Shown: in pieces, positions 53,101 through 59,808 of the stretch | Numbering within the stretch: position 1 is the stretch's first letter | Layout of the letters: each line of letters begins with the position of its first letter | NCBI RefSeq assembly: GCF_026151205.1 | Contig: NC_087078.1 | Span: 8,634,675-8,698,674 of the forward strand | DNA from: Bolinopsis microptera | Taxonomy: Eukaryota > Ctenophora > Tentaculata > Lobata > Bolinopsidae | Reading direction: 5' to 3' | DNA length: 64,000 nt | Notes under the pieces: generated by a model | Database searches by the model: none | What the model was told of the DNA's origin: nothing | What the model saw: the letters and a program-made list of their open reading frames with translations, nothing else | Position numbers and translations under genes: made by a program

Positions 53101-56100
53101 CTTGATAGTTGGGAATGAAGTTTAGTGGCATCGGCATCCGCATTGGCTGGTTTGGGAGTGGCACTTGGGCTGAGAACTGTGCTGGTGGTGGGAACTGTGT
53201 CGAGATTTGCTGAGAGGATGTTTGGCGTGATCTCGGGTCCAGCTGGCTCCGTTGTGTCTCTTGGACAAGGGCTGGAATTTGCCCTCGAAGTTCCTCCATT
53301 TTGGAGTTCATCTGGGTTATAATTCCGTTTTTCATGTTTTCCATGAGCTTCTCTAAAAAAGCACTATCCCTCTCAGATGTACTGTCTTTACGTTGTCTGA
53401 GGGGTTTCTGATATTCAACAGTGGGTGGGTAGGGGGTGTTGAGGGAGTTTAGACTACCCATTCTGTCCACATCATAACCACCAGGAGGCGGCCAGGAACT
53501 TCTGTTCGTGTTGAATTCTATTTTTCTCCTATCTTTGGGCTGCTGCTGCTGAGGCAGGCGATTTCTGTCAGTGAGATTCACGTTTCCAACAGTCTTTCTG
53601 GCCGTTCCTTTAAGATGATGGAAGCCACAATCGCTGTTTAAACATACGTGATTCGCAACTGAATTACGGCACAGTTTAGGGTGGAAAAAAGTGCATTTCT
53701 TCCCATTCCTGCATCCTCTGCGTTTGTCGTCTCCGAAATTGGAGTAAAAGCGGCACCTGATGGGGTGCTGGTATGAGCATTTCTTACCACCAATGAGACG
53801 TTTGCCAGTGAGGCCGTGGGGACACTTCCTCATAGTGTATTCCCGGCAAATCTGGGGGTTATTTTCGGTATCATTATGTCTACCTCTTCTAGGGCTTTCC
53901 CTGTCTTCATCCTCATCCTCATCTTCATCTTCATCGTCGTTTCCCTCGCCCTTTACCTCAGATTCAACCTCTTTAATAGTGGATAGATCTGTTATACTAT
54001 CTGTGTTCCTTTTCTTGGTAGGTTTCTGGGGAGGTTGAAGTGAGCGTGTTTCGTTCTTTTTTGAACATTCGTAGCAGAGCCAAGATCCTCCTAAAGGAAG
54101 CAGTCCTTTCTGAATGAGGTCGTTGAAGGTCTTGGCTTTTTCGGCCATGGCTTCACAATCGTGGGAGCCCTGTAAGCATAGCCGGCATCTTAAGAGCGGT
54201 TCTTTTCCCAGTTCATTACAGTACACATCGTTACAGTCCTCGCATTCTATGTCGAACAAGGACTCGATCTTGAGAATCATTCTATCACATAGAGTCTGTT
54301 TATTCGTGTACAGTTTCTTCACACCATCTCTGACATTAAAACCTAGAAATATTGCACAGGGTTCTAGTTGAACTGCGGTGAGTGATTTCATATCTTTCAG
54401 ATTGGTCTTATAACTTGCACTGAAACTATACACACTGAGAACCTTCTTGCTGGGGGCATCAGCTTTGTTAAGTAGGCTTCCAAGTACACGTTTCTTAGCA
54501 TCATCGCTTACTGATTTCAGGTTTTCCTTGTCTTGCATATTGAACCTTTAAATGTCAGTTACACACACTATTTGAGTTTTATACAAGCAATGTACAATAA
54601 ATGTACAATAGCACGCGTTCGCTTATCGCGATTTAGCAACAAATAACTGATAAGGGAGCACTTAAAAATACAACCAAACAAATGTGTAAATGTAAACTAA
54701 TAGCGATTAGATTAATTGTATGACTTGCATGATTTATAACAGGTACGTTATTTCTAATCTATTCGAACTGGAATATACCAGTTACGGATAAACTAGCTTA
54801 GTAAATTTTACCGGCCCCATTAAAACCACAGCACTAACAATTATTTCGACACTTCTCTTCCTTGAGAAGCAGATAAACGTACTCTAATATAATTAAACTA
54901 ATACAACTAAACTACTCACTAATCACCACTGATCAAAAATCAATAGTTCCCACAGTTAGACAACGAATGAGTTAAAAAGTTCCAACAAAATTTGTATAAC
55001 ATTAGATGTAAAAAACATCTTCAGTACCTAATAAAGGGTTAATACTCCAATTTACATCAGAAAATATATTTAAAACTAAAGGATATTAGGTAAAGGAAAT
55101 TAAAATTCAAACTCCCAAAAAAACTCTCTCTAATCACGACTGTCTCTAATATAAAGTAGTCTCTACCCCAGACCAGAAGCTGAACCCATCCAACAACAAC
55201 AAATGATGAACAACCCGATGCAGTTTATAGACGTGGCTCACGAGAAGAATGTGCTGTTAGACATGTACTCTGATCAACTCTCCGTGCTGGAGTCCAACCT
55301 TCCTGATCTGTTTGAAGACTCTAAAGATCCTACCAACCTTCACAAACTTATTCTCAAACATCTCGTCAAGGTGAAATAACTAATTAATCTAATTAACTAA
55401 GTAATCGCGTTATAAAGATATTGCGAGTTTTGTAAACTTCAACTGAAATTGCAATCATTTTGTAATTTGTAACCCATATTAACCACGTGTATCAGGACTT
55501 GTCAAACTAATTTTAATATCATCTCTGTACCACTGCAGGCAACATACAAATCTATATCACTAAAACCTGCTACTAACCTACTATGCACCAACTATGCACG
55601 TGGACTGTAATTATTAAATCAGTTACCCGGTCACTTACACCTGCACTATCAAAACTTCAGAAAGTTCCCAATCCATTACTATTTCCTAACCGTATAATAC
55701 GGAGAGACAACACAAGTTTGATAAACATTACAATATGTTCAACTCGTGCAATCATTTTGTAATCATTTGCCCAAACTATCTGCCTCGTAACTGCTGTTTC
55801 CAGGTCACCTGCACAGTGAATTATCACAGCTGCACCACGTACACCAATACTATTACTTGCACCACCTTCCAAAATACCCCAGCCTTCTAAATCACTTACA
55901 TAACTTAAATTAATTACATAAGTTATATTGCTACATAACTTAACATGACGTCAGACTTTGCAGGCGCAAAACGAAACCTCAGACGCGTTACTCCCGAACA
56001 TGAAGTCCCAGAAACTAACAGAAGTACAGCCTGACTACACCAGTGTACCGTACTACAAACAAAGCAAGAAGAGACTGAAGACCCCTGTCAGCGATCCGGA

Positions 56101-57022
56101 TAACTTCAGATGTATTGGCAAGATTATCTACAGTACTACTGGCAAGGTACGGAACAGTTTGTGTTGTGATTATTTGTTCTTTAAGTAGCGTTTGTGTTAT
56201 TACATTCCACTTCCAGGCAATTAAATGTATGTTCGGGGGTTTCAAAGGGTAGCTCAAAAGGTTTCGGTTTCCAATATGAATTGGGAGCCTGGAAATCATT
56301 ATACTTCTGAACCACTCACAACTAAATAGTAATCATTGCGATCATTGTGATCATTGTGATCATTGTGATCATTGTGATCATTGTGATCATTGTGATCATT
56401 GTGATCATTGTGATCATTGTGATCATTGTGATCATTGTGATCATTGTGATCATTGTGATCATTGTGATCATTAACACCTCGATTAACTCCTGACATTGTC
56501 CAGGTGAAAGTGATAGAACTGTACCGACCCTACGATGGGTACTTTGGTTTCCAGATATCCCCTACAATACAAGATAATAAACTCCGGGTTTTTATCAGCG
56601 GGTTCGGACATGGTCTTACTGACAAACTCTTTACTGGTCTTATAGCGGTAAGTAAGGATATTAGTGTCTCCAAATTCGTGTCATTATTATGGCTGAAGTA
56701 TAATTGGGGTCTAAATGCCAAATGGTTTCAAACTTGAACTGATTTCTAAAGGACGTCTTTTTGTCATGTAGGCTAAACTATGACGGCAAGGCAATCTAAT
56801 TTTTAATCTAAACTTCTTATTTTCCAGGTTGGAGATGAAGTGCTGAACGTGAACGGACACAGTGTCGGCAGTAAAAGCTTCACGGAGGTCATCTCGATAC
56901 TCTCAATGTCTCAGACCCTTCTACTCACCATTAAATCTAACGACCCAAAGTTTCAGAGTCCTCCGGTAACCCCACAAGTCAGCCCAATGCATACCGTCAT
57001 TACTGGCAGACGACAGAGATAA
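23050..57022 (+). CDS. Large PDZ-domain scaffold protein, 24 coding exons, ~1,455 aa
   Basis: Exons joined in phase: 23050-23120, 23299-23515, 24416-24489, 27081-27336, 28781-28888, 31501-31558, 32862-32952, 33075-33181, 36006-36110, 36323-36601, 43650-43812, 44384-45307, 45441-45522, 45662-45820, 45985-46095, 46254-46533, 48259-48366, 48623-48752, 49109-49285, 49580-49726, 55172-55370, 55964-56146, 56504-56647, 56828-57022. All introns are GT-AG and the sum is 4,368 nt. The start is the first ATG (MTDLGSGRSANF) after a good acceptor at 23026. Most of the chain looks disordered: Lys/Ser-rich N-terminal part, a Gln-rich helical stretch (QQLQQLKQQLTKM), an acidic block (DGTDDELLDEDDG), a Pro-rich block, then a long Ser/Arg-rich exon. 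One PDZ domain ends the protein. It probably acts as a cytoplasmic scaffold; partners are unknown. The exon at 44384 has an uncertain 5' edge, with alternatives at 44373, 44438, 44462 or a 19-nt microexon at 44260-44278. I cannot name an orthologue. Confidence 0.8.
23299..23515 (+). CDS. PDZ gene: exon 2 with TSATK coding repeat
   Basis: A 15-bp unit (ACGAGTGCAACTAAA) repeats about four times in frame, coding TSATK repeats followed by a partial copy. It keeps the reading frame, so copy-number changes would alter protein length only. The exon ends AAG|GTTTAA in phase 0 and joins 24416-24489 (GICKPRKVEL). Confidence 0.75.
25228..25292. repeat. CCGGCTATTA tandem array
   Basis: About six tandem units of the type CCGGCTATTAA or CCGGCTCTTAG, in the intron before exon 4. 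The same motif builds the foldback at 10664-11162, so both probably come from one repeat family. Confidence 0.8.
28358..28731. repeat. 24-bp minisatellite just upstream of PDZ exon 5
   Basis: About 15-16 copies of a 24-bp unit containing CTAAACTATTAGCTAGACTC. Because 24 is a multiple of three and no stop falls in one frame, the minus strand is open for 170 codons with an SLVKSLAN repeat. I consider that frame a by-product, not a gene. The array ends 50 bp before the exon at 28781, within the acceptor-side part of the intron. Confidence 0.9.
29713..30463. mobile_element. Non-autonomous mariner-like element (MITE), partly decayed
   Basis: The left end TACAGGGTGGGCCAAAAG resembles termini of Tc1/mariner elements (established knowledge of the superfamily). 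A 27-bp stretch at 29734-29760, starting GTGGGCATACGTTGGCC, is perfectly inverted at 30437-30463. The outermost 20 bp are not mirrored on the right, so that end seems lost. There is no transposase frame. It lies in the PDZ gene intron before 31501. Confidence 0.55.
33205..33241. repeat. Short hairpin upstream of the Penelope-like element
   Basis: GGCAATGTGCCAGGGTTG is followed by TTCTGGCATTGTGCC. This gives duplicated or mirrored GGCA..TGCC stems, possibly part of the element's 5' non-coding region. Confidence 0.4.
33328..34998 (+). mobile_element. Penelope-like retroelement: reverse transcriptase plus GIY-YIG endonuclease
   Basis: An open frame of 556 codons in PDZ intron 8, same strand. 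Reverse transcriptase motifs: LFTLDVAALYPSI (~residues 87-99), GIPTGNCISRQVADV (~150) and the catalytic FIDDV (~190). A linker with CSAPGCKTC (~410) precedes the C-terminal GIY-YIG-type nuclease: IIYVAQCQQC, TYFGQT and RLNGHRNKF (~450-490). The order RT then GIY-YIG is diagnostic of Penelope-like elements. The frame lacks an ATG at its start and the first ~60 residues fit the family poorly, so the 5' part is probably truncated or frameshifted. The core frame is intact for 1.6 kb, suggesting a fairly recent insertion. Confidence 0.88.
35706..35868. repeat. 17-bp minisatellite (CACGTACTAAGTCGGGT)
   Basis: About nine to ten copies with C/T variation (GTCGG or GTTGG). It lies in PDZ intron 8, ~140 bp upstream of exon 9 (36006). 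Confidence 0.9.
36323..36601 (+). CDS. PDZ gene: Pro-rich exon 10
   Basis: Acceptor CCCCTCCAG; the exon ends AAAG|GTAGGT in phase 1. It codes a Pro/Ser/Gln-rich segment (SPSPPPPPQAF, SYSPQPPLTPR) of the kind bound by SH3 or WW domains, then a basic stretch (KSRDRFKAAKNK). The binding idea is inference from composition. Confidence 0.75.
37676..40512. repeat. 2.84-kb tandem duplication, copy 1
   Basis: The unit starts TACCACTCGGTATACACC and runs to CAATAGATAAGATT. It is followed at once by copy 2 in the same orientation. The only difference I noticed is a small block near 38387-38400 (GATACCCAAAGAAAG versus GATAGCTAAG), making copy 1 five bases longer. The unit contains an internal hairpin (AAGAATTCTCATCAAAG mirrored by CTTTGCTGAGAATTCTT at 38977-39026). 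It has no splice-supported exon of the PDZ gene and lies wholly inside its intron 10. Confidence 0.93.
40176..40370 (-). other. Possible minus-strand exon or relic inside the duplication (also at 43008-43202)
   Basis: A 64-codon frame with protein-like composition (for example KFKDCFPDEFNSANSYVCYVF) occurs identically in both copies. No splice partners or start context support it. It may be a fragment of a decayed gene or mobile element carried by the unit. Confidence 0.2.
40513..43348. repeat. 2.83-kb tandem duplication, copy 2
   Basis: Second copy, starting at TACCACTCGG (40513) and ending ...GATTTACC, where it diverges into GACCGGGAAG. TACC occurs at both junctions, consistent with a 4-bp microhomology. 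Near-identity of two 2.8-kb non-coding copies means a very recent duplication or an assembly artefact from two alleles. Confidence 0.93.
44384..45307 (+). CDS. PDZ gene: largest exon, Ser/Arg-rich
   Basis: It codes ~308 residues. The start looks folded (VFHLLERMIRPANNS, KLSYKVQLGRKVLETLE); the rest is low-complexity Ser/Arg/Asp with many potential basic-directed phosphosites. It ends CCTAC|GTTAGT in phase 2. A competing frame (44216-44569) starts at a stronger acceptor (TTTTCAG at 44259) in matching phase but stops at 44569, so it cannot reach the later exons unless a 19-nt microexon (44260-44278, donor GTAAGG) is spliced to an acceptor such as 44372 or 44461. Confidence 0.7.
46254..46533 (+). 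CDS. PDZ gene: exon 16 with R-S-D-P-L-D repeats
   Basis: Imperfect in-frame repeats of GATAGATCTGATCCACT code [DE]RSDPLDRSD runs, followed by a Pro-rich PSYPYQPPHVPPRVP and the tyrosine motif VYENV, a possible SH2-type site if phosphorylated. The exon ends TTCG|GTGAGA in phase 1. Confidence 0.75.
46726..46773. repeat. (TG)n then (TCTG)n microsatellite
   Basis: A simple-sequence run in the intron after exon 16. A (TC)n run near 46972-46983 and a (GA)n run at 47119-47141 follow. Confidence 0.9.
47702..47871. repeat. 17-bp minisatellite (GTTATATCACAAGTAGA)
   Basis: About ten head-to-tail copies with a T/C variant (ATTAC or ATCAC), in the intron between exons 16 and 17 of the PDZ gene. Confidence 0.92.
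48147..48181 (+). other. Candidate optional (poison) exon of the PDZ gene
   Basis: The acceptor ACTCTTCCAG and a perfect donor GTAAGT enclose 35 nt. Skipping it keeps the frame (phase 1 at 46533 joins 48259 as D-T-R-S-K). Including it puts an in-frame TAG at 48295-48297 in the next exon. It may be regulated by nonsense-mediated decay or give a truncated isoform without PDZ. It may equally be a chance pair of splice signals. Confidence 0.35.
49109..49726 (+). CDS. PDZ gene: exons 19-20 (intron 49286-49579)
   Basis: Exon 49109-49285 codes a basic/charged segment with GYHFDIDAAVAKLKIKKEPK, perhaps a folded or helical motif. Exon 49580-49726 contains a 9-bp in-frame repeat (GGTAACCCT) coding NPG repeats. 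Both are joined by phase 2, and the second ends GG|GTTAGT, to be completed by 55172 across the LINE-bearing intron. Confidence 0.72.
50064..53096 (-). CDS. LINE ORF2: apurinic endonuclease plus reverse transcriptase
   Basis: 1,010 codons. N-terminal APE-type endonuclease: AITESWLKP (~40), VIYRPPDAPPGS (~115), IMGDFNLPNIDWDS (~148), NTIDLVLTNKP (~200) and SDHRLVELVL (~224). Central reverse transcriptase: ITPVFKKGDRTSAANYRPVS (~540), IYLDYAKAFDKVDH (~615), SGVPQGTVLGP (~675) and the catalytic VFADDTKLIG (~705). A C-terminal region resembling CR1-type tails follows; there is no RNase H. The frame begins at TTG (LLLNARSIS) without an ATG near the start and overlaps ORF1 by 10 nt in the -1 frame. 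ORF2 is therefore probably made by frameshifting or re-initiation. Confidence 0.93.
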   Translation of the reverse strand: MLLNARSISPAATSTVKWKIPFIQDHILDDLGRPPVPILAITESWLKPYISDAQIAIDGYNSLRADRHSRKGGGCVLYVENSLLVSDTVNFSDKHCSMLHCFIDSMNALVSVIYRPPDAPPGSFKAVLDQVQEKLNNLTSNDRSPDIYIMGDFNLPNIDWDSCQALPGQPLCDQQACSELIDFMERNFLTQMICKPTRNNNTIDLVLTNKPQDTVETNISECQLSDHRLVELVLGHNPLCPKEHTPISFDRNSFRATDFHRADFEAMNDRLEAVNWISLRELCYEDEDGSAFLELIRLTVLQITLLNSPSKDPTGSGPSRPRRSRQVREKYTMKRKRRKLNAQISALTQNNPTSRKIEKLKTEVNLLTFEISELVIKQLNEKEVKAVSTIKTNPRFFYSYAKRFAKVKSSVAPIRDKNGTLKMDPAEKAEILQTQYVTVFSNPNSANVEECLAGLDPHPKEDLNTFTFTADDISDAIKELDPYASTPDGEIPAKILTKCRRTIAEPIYLLWKRSFDNGVIPSGMKTQYITPVFKKGDRTSAANYRPVSITSHIIKIFERVVRNHLVEHMESNSFLSPHQHGFRKKRSCLTQLIDHVDNILKTLNDGNEVDVIYLDYAKAFDKVDHQILLAKAKRYGIKGKTLQWLTEFLKDRLQTVVVEGTKSSFQLVISGVPQGTVLGPILFILYIDDQLDTLVTALGKVFADDTKLIGKIMDLATKSLLQDDLLNVIAWALKNNMQLNEAKFEILNYSLNNSLLLRELPFTSQYSCYNLTNGRTIDPAKTVRDLGVLLSNDCSWSSHIQQMAKTARTMTSWVLSVFRYRSRFLMLTLYKTMVRSKLEYCCPVWNPDKISDIEAIESIQRHYTRRISGCQNLDYWERLQNLNLLSLQRRRERYIIIHTWKMMNGLAPNDINMQFKESSRHGVKATVHAFNKKAQCSISTHYENSFGVKAAKLWNLLPKEVNTIQVLETFKSSLAKFLKGFPDTPPTKGYTAITNNSLLEWTLQKDLSQE
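53087..54538 (-). CDS. LINE ORF1: PHD-like plus CCCH zinc-finger protein
   Basis: 483 aa from an ATG at 54538. Residues ~95-165 hold a PHD-like Cys pattern (ECEDC, YC, RCRLC, HDC, LCYEC). Residues ~180-220 are acidic (EDEDEDEDEDRE). Residues ~232-320 carry three CCCH-type fingers, seen as CPHG...KCSYQH, CRNGKKCTFFH and CLNSDCGFHH. A predicted helical segment near 395-425 (EKLMENMKNGIITQMNSKME) could oligomerise. PHD-type ORF1 proteins are known in CR1 elements; the CCCH triplet suggests RNA binding. Role: nucleic-acid chaperone and RNP assembly, inferred. Confidence 0.85.
   Translation of the reverse strand: MQDKENLKSVSDDAKKRVLGSLLNKADAPSKKVLSVYSFSASYKTNLKDMKSLTAVQLEPCAIFLGFNVRDGVKKLYTNKQTLCDRMILKIESLFDIECEDCNDVYCNELGKEPLLRCRLCLQGSHDCEAMAEKAKTFNDLIQKGLLPLGGSWLCYECSKKNETRSLQPPQKPTKKRNTDSITDLSTIKEVESEVKGEGNDDEDEDEDEDEDRESPRRGRHNDTENNPQICREYTMRKCPHGLTGKRLIGGKKCSYQHPIRCRFYSNFGDDKRRGCRNGKKCTFFHPKLCRNSVANHVCLNSDCGFHHLKGTARKTVGNVNLTDRNRLPQQQQPKDRRKIEFNTNRSSWPPPGGYDVDRMGSLNSLNTPYPPTVEYQKPLRQRKDSTSERDSAFLEKLMENMKNGIITQMNSKMEELRGQIPALVQETQRSQLDPRSRQTSSQQISTQFPPPAQFSAQVPLPNQPMRMPMPLNFIPNYQGSCY
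54561..55171. other. LINE 5' region and remaining intron
   Basis: AT-rich sequence before the exon at 55172, with no frame of interest. The LINE 5' UTR probably ends somewhere here, but no target-site duplication could be fixed. Confidence 0.4.
55172..56146 (+). CDS. PDZ gene: two helical exons upstream of the PDZ domain
   Basis: Exons 55172-55370 and 55964-56146. The first codes a likely helical stretch (VAHEKNVLLDMYSDQLSVLE) that ends LILKHLVK. The second continues AQNETSDALLPNMKSQKL and leads to FRCIGKIIYSTTGK, the first PDZ strand region. The junction is phase 0. A coiled-coil or small helical bundle is possible. Confidence 0.78.
56331..56472. repeat. 9-bp satellite (GATCATTGT) directly before PDZ exon 23
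   Basis: About 15-16 copies of GATCATTGT; each unit contains the palindrome TGATCA. The array ends ~30 bp before the exon at 56504, close to where the branch point would lie. The open minus frame with an NDH repeat is a by-product of the 9-bp period. Confidence 0.93.
56504..57022 (+). CDS. PDZ gene: last two exons, PDZ domain
   Basis: Exons 56504-56647 and 56828-57022. The PDZ domain spans about residues 1335-1430 of the model. The carboxylate-binding loop is GYFGF (GLGF equivalent), followed by LRVFISGFGHG, GLIAVGDEVLNVNG and a helix ending in LLLTIKSND. TGLIAVGDEVLNVNG is very close to the Par-6 PDZ consensus in this region (established family knowledge). The intron falls between GLIA and VGDE, a position common in PDZ genes. 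A 25-residue tail (ending GRRQR) precedes TAA at 57020-57022. An AATAAA lies at about 57164-57175. Confidence 0.88.
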
Positions 57023-58101
57023 CTGGCACTGGAGTTTGTTAATTAAACTAATTTTCCTTGGAAACTCCCAGGAATGCCTTGGCTGCATTTGGATTCTAAT
57101 TTATCGTTATGAAAACGATCAGATTATGGAATGCGACATAACAGCAATAGCTATAATGTCACAATAAATAAAATCGCTAAAGTGTGACAAAAAATAAAGC
57201 ATTTTTTGTCATAAATGTGACAAATGGGCATTACCAGAGTTGATCATATTATGAATCTGAAATGTAGATATACGACTTTGCATTGTACATATGACTCTCA
57301 AATGAACTAAAATTTTAGAACTCAACTGATTTTGTGTTGGGACTATAAATAAATTGGTTTTATACCAATTAGATTATTGTTTTAACGGTTTTTATTTAGC
57401 GTTCACATAGGAATTGTAGTAAATGAATGTTTATAGATAGATTTGTTTTATAATTTTTAGTTTGTTAACTTCTGTTTGACGATTATTATTAATGCAATGT
57501 GTTCAATTTTTTAATTCCGGAATTTTGGCCGCTTATCGCTGATGATTCGGAATCCGCTGGAATCTGTAATTAAAAAAATGTTCGGTCATTCCCTGTCATG
57601 GCAGAGAATGAAATTGAATAACATGACATATTATATAGTAAGCCTTAATGTCAGCTTAACAGACAATATCTAGGATACCAGGATATAACAAAATCGTCCA
57701 GATTCGGCAGAACGATTTAAAACTTTCCCTCTCTCTGTACGGAAGACCACCCACTTACAAATTGGATGAGATGCATCATAATCATATTGATATGCGGTGC
57801 CTCACCTACCTATCTTCATAGTTGGTTAGTACGCACTTAACGTACTTTAAAGCACCACGCACTATTAACGTACTTTTAAAGCAAAATTGTGAACTTTTCG
57901 TTGCCTCAAACGATGTATTTGGTAATGCTTTAACTCTATCACATATTAGTTTCTTCCCAGTGACCACGGGCTTTCCAGTAATATATAAAACGAAAACGAA
58001 CCCGATTATAAAATAATCTTGTAAACTGTAAACATCAATTGCATCAATCATTCAGCTTAACACTGTTAATAAAAGGGACATAATGAATCTCATAAGCATG
58101 T
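57023..58101. other. Intergenic between convergent genes
   Basis: 3' UTR of the PDZ gene, then AT-rich sequence that may contain the 3' UTR of the minus-strand GPCR gene. No other gene supported. Confidence 0.5.
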
Positions 58102-59643
58102 TTACTGCCGGAGACTAAGAGGAGGGTTGATATCAAGTGTCCTAACACTGAGAGTAGAAACCAGAGCAGGTACAAGTCGGGTGCTTTCCCTTCTGTGCCT
58201 CTTAAACTTGAGAGTCGGAGACTCCGGGATGTTGTGGATTTTGTTCTGGTCCGGGGAGAAGTAGATTATGTAGACTTTGTTGAAGAAGAGCATGAACAGA
58301 ATCAGGTAACCTGTCAGGATTGTCATGTTATCTAAATGTTTATCACTCAAAATTATTGATAGACACTCGGATCCCATAAATTCAATAATTTCCAACATTT
58401 GGTGGTTGTTGGTGTAACAAATTTATAAAATAAAACAGATACGACAGACTAAGTTGCAATTCTAGCTATACCCTACCTGTTATAAGAGTGACAATAGCGG
58501 TTGTAACCATAGTATTGTGAGCATGGTCAGCTGTGTACAATATGGAGAGATACGCTACAAGGATGGTATCCATGGTGAAGACTGTAAAGTAGGTGTAAGT
58601 TACTTCGTTGTAGTTCGTTGGTAGTTTCCGTGCCTAGTGGGGAGTGGGGAAAGAAGGGAATATTAAAGGATATATTTAAGAGCAAAATTTTGTATTTTTT
58701 TTCTTACTCCTCTACCAGATCTTTAGCTCAGAAGTCACAATAAAATTTCCCTGTTAAAAATAAAACACCATTTAAAGCGCAGTCGTTAATTAACTTCCGA
58801 TACTCGGTTTGTAAATATCGATCGGTAACTAGCTCTTTTGGTCTGCTGTCATCAAGCTTATAAACAGGGACGACCTTAGAAAAAAGGTCAGGTTAAGAGC
58901 TTTGTATTCACTATAAATAACTGCTCTAAAAGACGGTGATACGATCGATATGCATAAATATCTGTCCCCGGCAACCCTAGCGGTTGCTTGATTTTGCTGT
59001 TCGTAAATTGAAATCACACCTGAAAGGAAATCACGCTTGTAATCACACACAGACCAAGGAACCCAGCTAGAAACACAAACACGAAAGTCCTATCAGGGCT
59101 CTGACACACCGCGTGTACTTTGGGTTGTTCCAGCTGCTGCAGTCGGGTTCTCTCGTCAAAATCAACTCGAGTATCCAGGCCCATCCTGGAAGTAGTGGAA
59201 TTAAAAAAGAATACCCCATTTTAATATGTTAGTTTATCATCTGAATTTTAAAAGCGCGCAATATTTCGATCTAAGTGCATTAGTAACATATCAACGTGAG
59301 TTTGTCCCACTATCATGCAGGGAACTCTCACTCAATTTAAAGATTTCGTCGCGATTACATGTATCTAAATAAATAGTTTGGAACAGACTAATAAAAGGCA
59401 CTATCTTCTCAAAGTACAGTATCACTAACCCAGAAGTTGCGAGGATAGCAAGTCCCGTCTGAGTCAACACAATCCCCGATATGAACACCGCCTGATGCTT
59501 CAAGGACACCAGAAAACTCTCAATCGTCACATTAGTGGCTGTGAATATCCTGATGATCCGCACTGCTCGTCCCAGTATTGTTGTTATTGTTAGGGACGAC
59601 CCGAAACTCAGCATGCTGATTTGTAATTTGCAGGTGATGTCGC
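58102..59643 (-). CDS. Class C GPCR (metabotropic glutamate receptor-like), 3' four exons
   Basis: Minus-strand exons 59643-59430, 59185-59020, 58633-58477 and 58310-58102 join in phase with GT-AG introns and a final TAA. They code about 248 residues. TM3 follows the conserved Cys (DITCKLQ) and has RAVRIIRIF. TM4 is AVFISGIVLTQTGLAILAT. Extracellular loop 2 holds the partner Cys (VHAVCQSP). TM5 is FVFVFLAGFLGLCVI. The hallmark KLPTNYNEV precedes TM6, and TM7 ends NKVYIIYFSPDQN, matching the class C pattern around PKVY-ILF-PEQN. The short cytoplasmic tail is basic (KFKRHRRES). Exons for the ligand-binding domain and TM1-TM2 are not seen; they may lie beyond 64000 or be missing. The ligand is unknown. 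Confidence 0.85.
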
Positions 59644-59808
59644 CTGGGGGGTTTTGTCGTTATATTTGGGACAGTGAGCGGGTCGAATATTAACGCCGTC
59701 TGAATTGTGACTTTAATAGCGCTAGCAAAATCACATCACGTCCCCAGTGATACAGCACTAAATCCAGTTTCATCAGCCCAGCGATTTAGATCAGCTACTC
59801 AAGGTTAA

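Larger units (their letters stand above)
49987..54560 (-). mobile_element. CR1/L2-type non-LTR retrotransposon (LINE), apparently intact
   Basis: It is inserted antisense in a PDZ gene intron. It has two long ORFs (ORF1 53087-54538, ORF2 50064-53096) and a 3' end of about 75 bp that finishes in two copies of a 10-bp repeat (AGGTTACTTT on the plus strand, 49990-50011). Short 3' tandem repeats instead of poly(A) are typical of CR1/L2-group LINEs. The 5' boundary is not determined; I set it just above the ORF1 start. Neither ORF has an internal stop, so insertion is probably recent. Confidence 0.88.

Noticed and set aside
53760-54038. 92-codon plus-strand frame with a Ser run
   Set aside because: It is the antisense of the acidic Asp/Glu block of LINE ORF1.
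56299-56496. Minus-strand frame of NDH repeats
   Set aside because: It arises from the 9-bp GATCATTGT satellite; no start context, splice sites or conserved non-repeat sequence.
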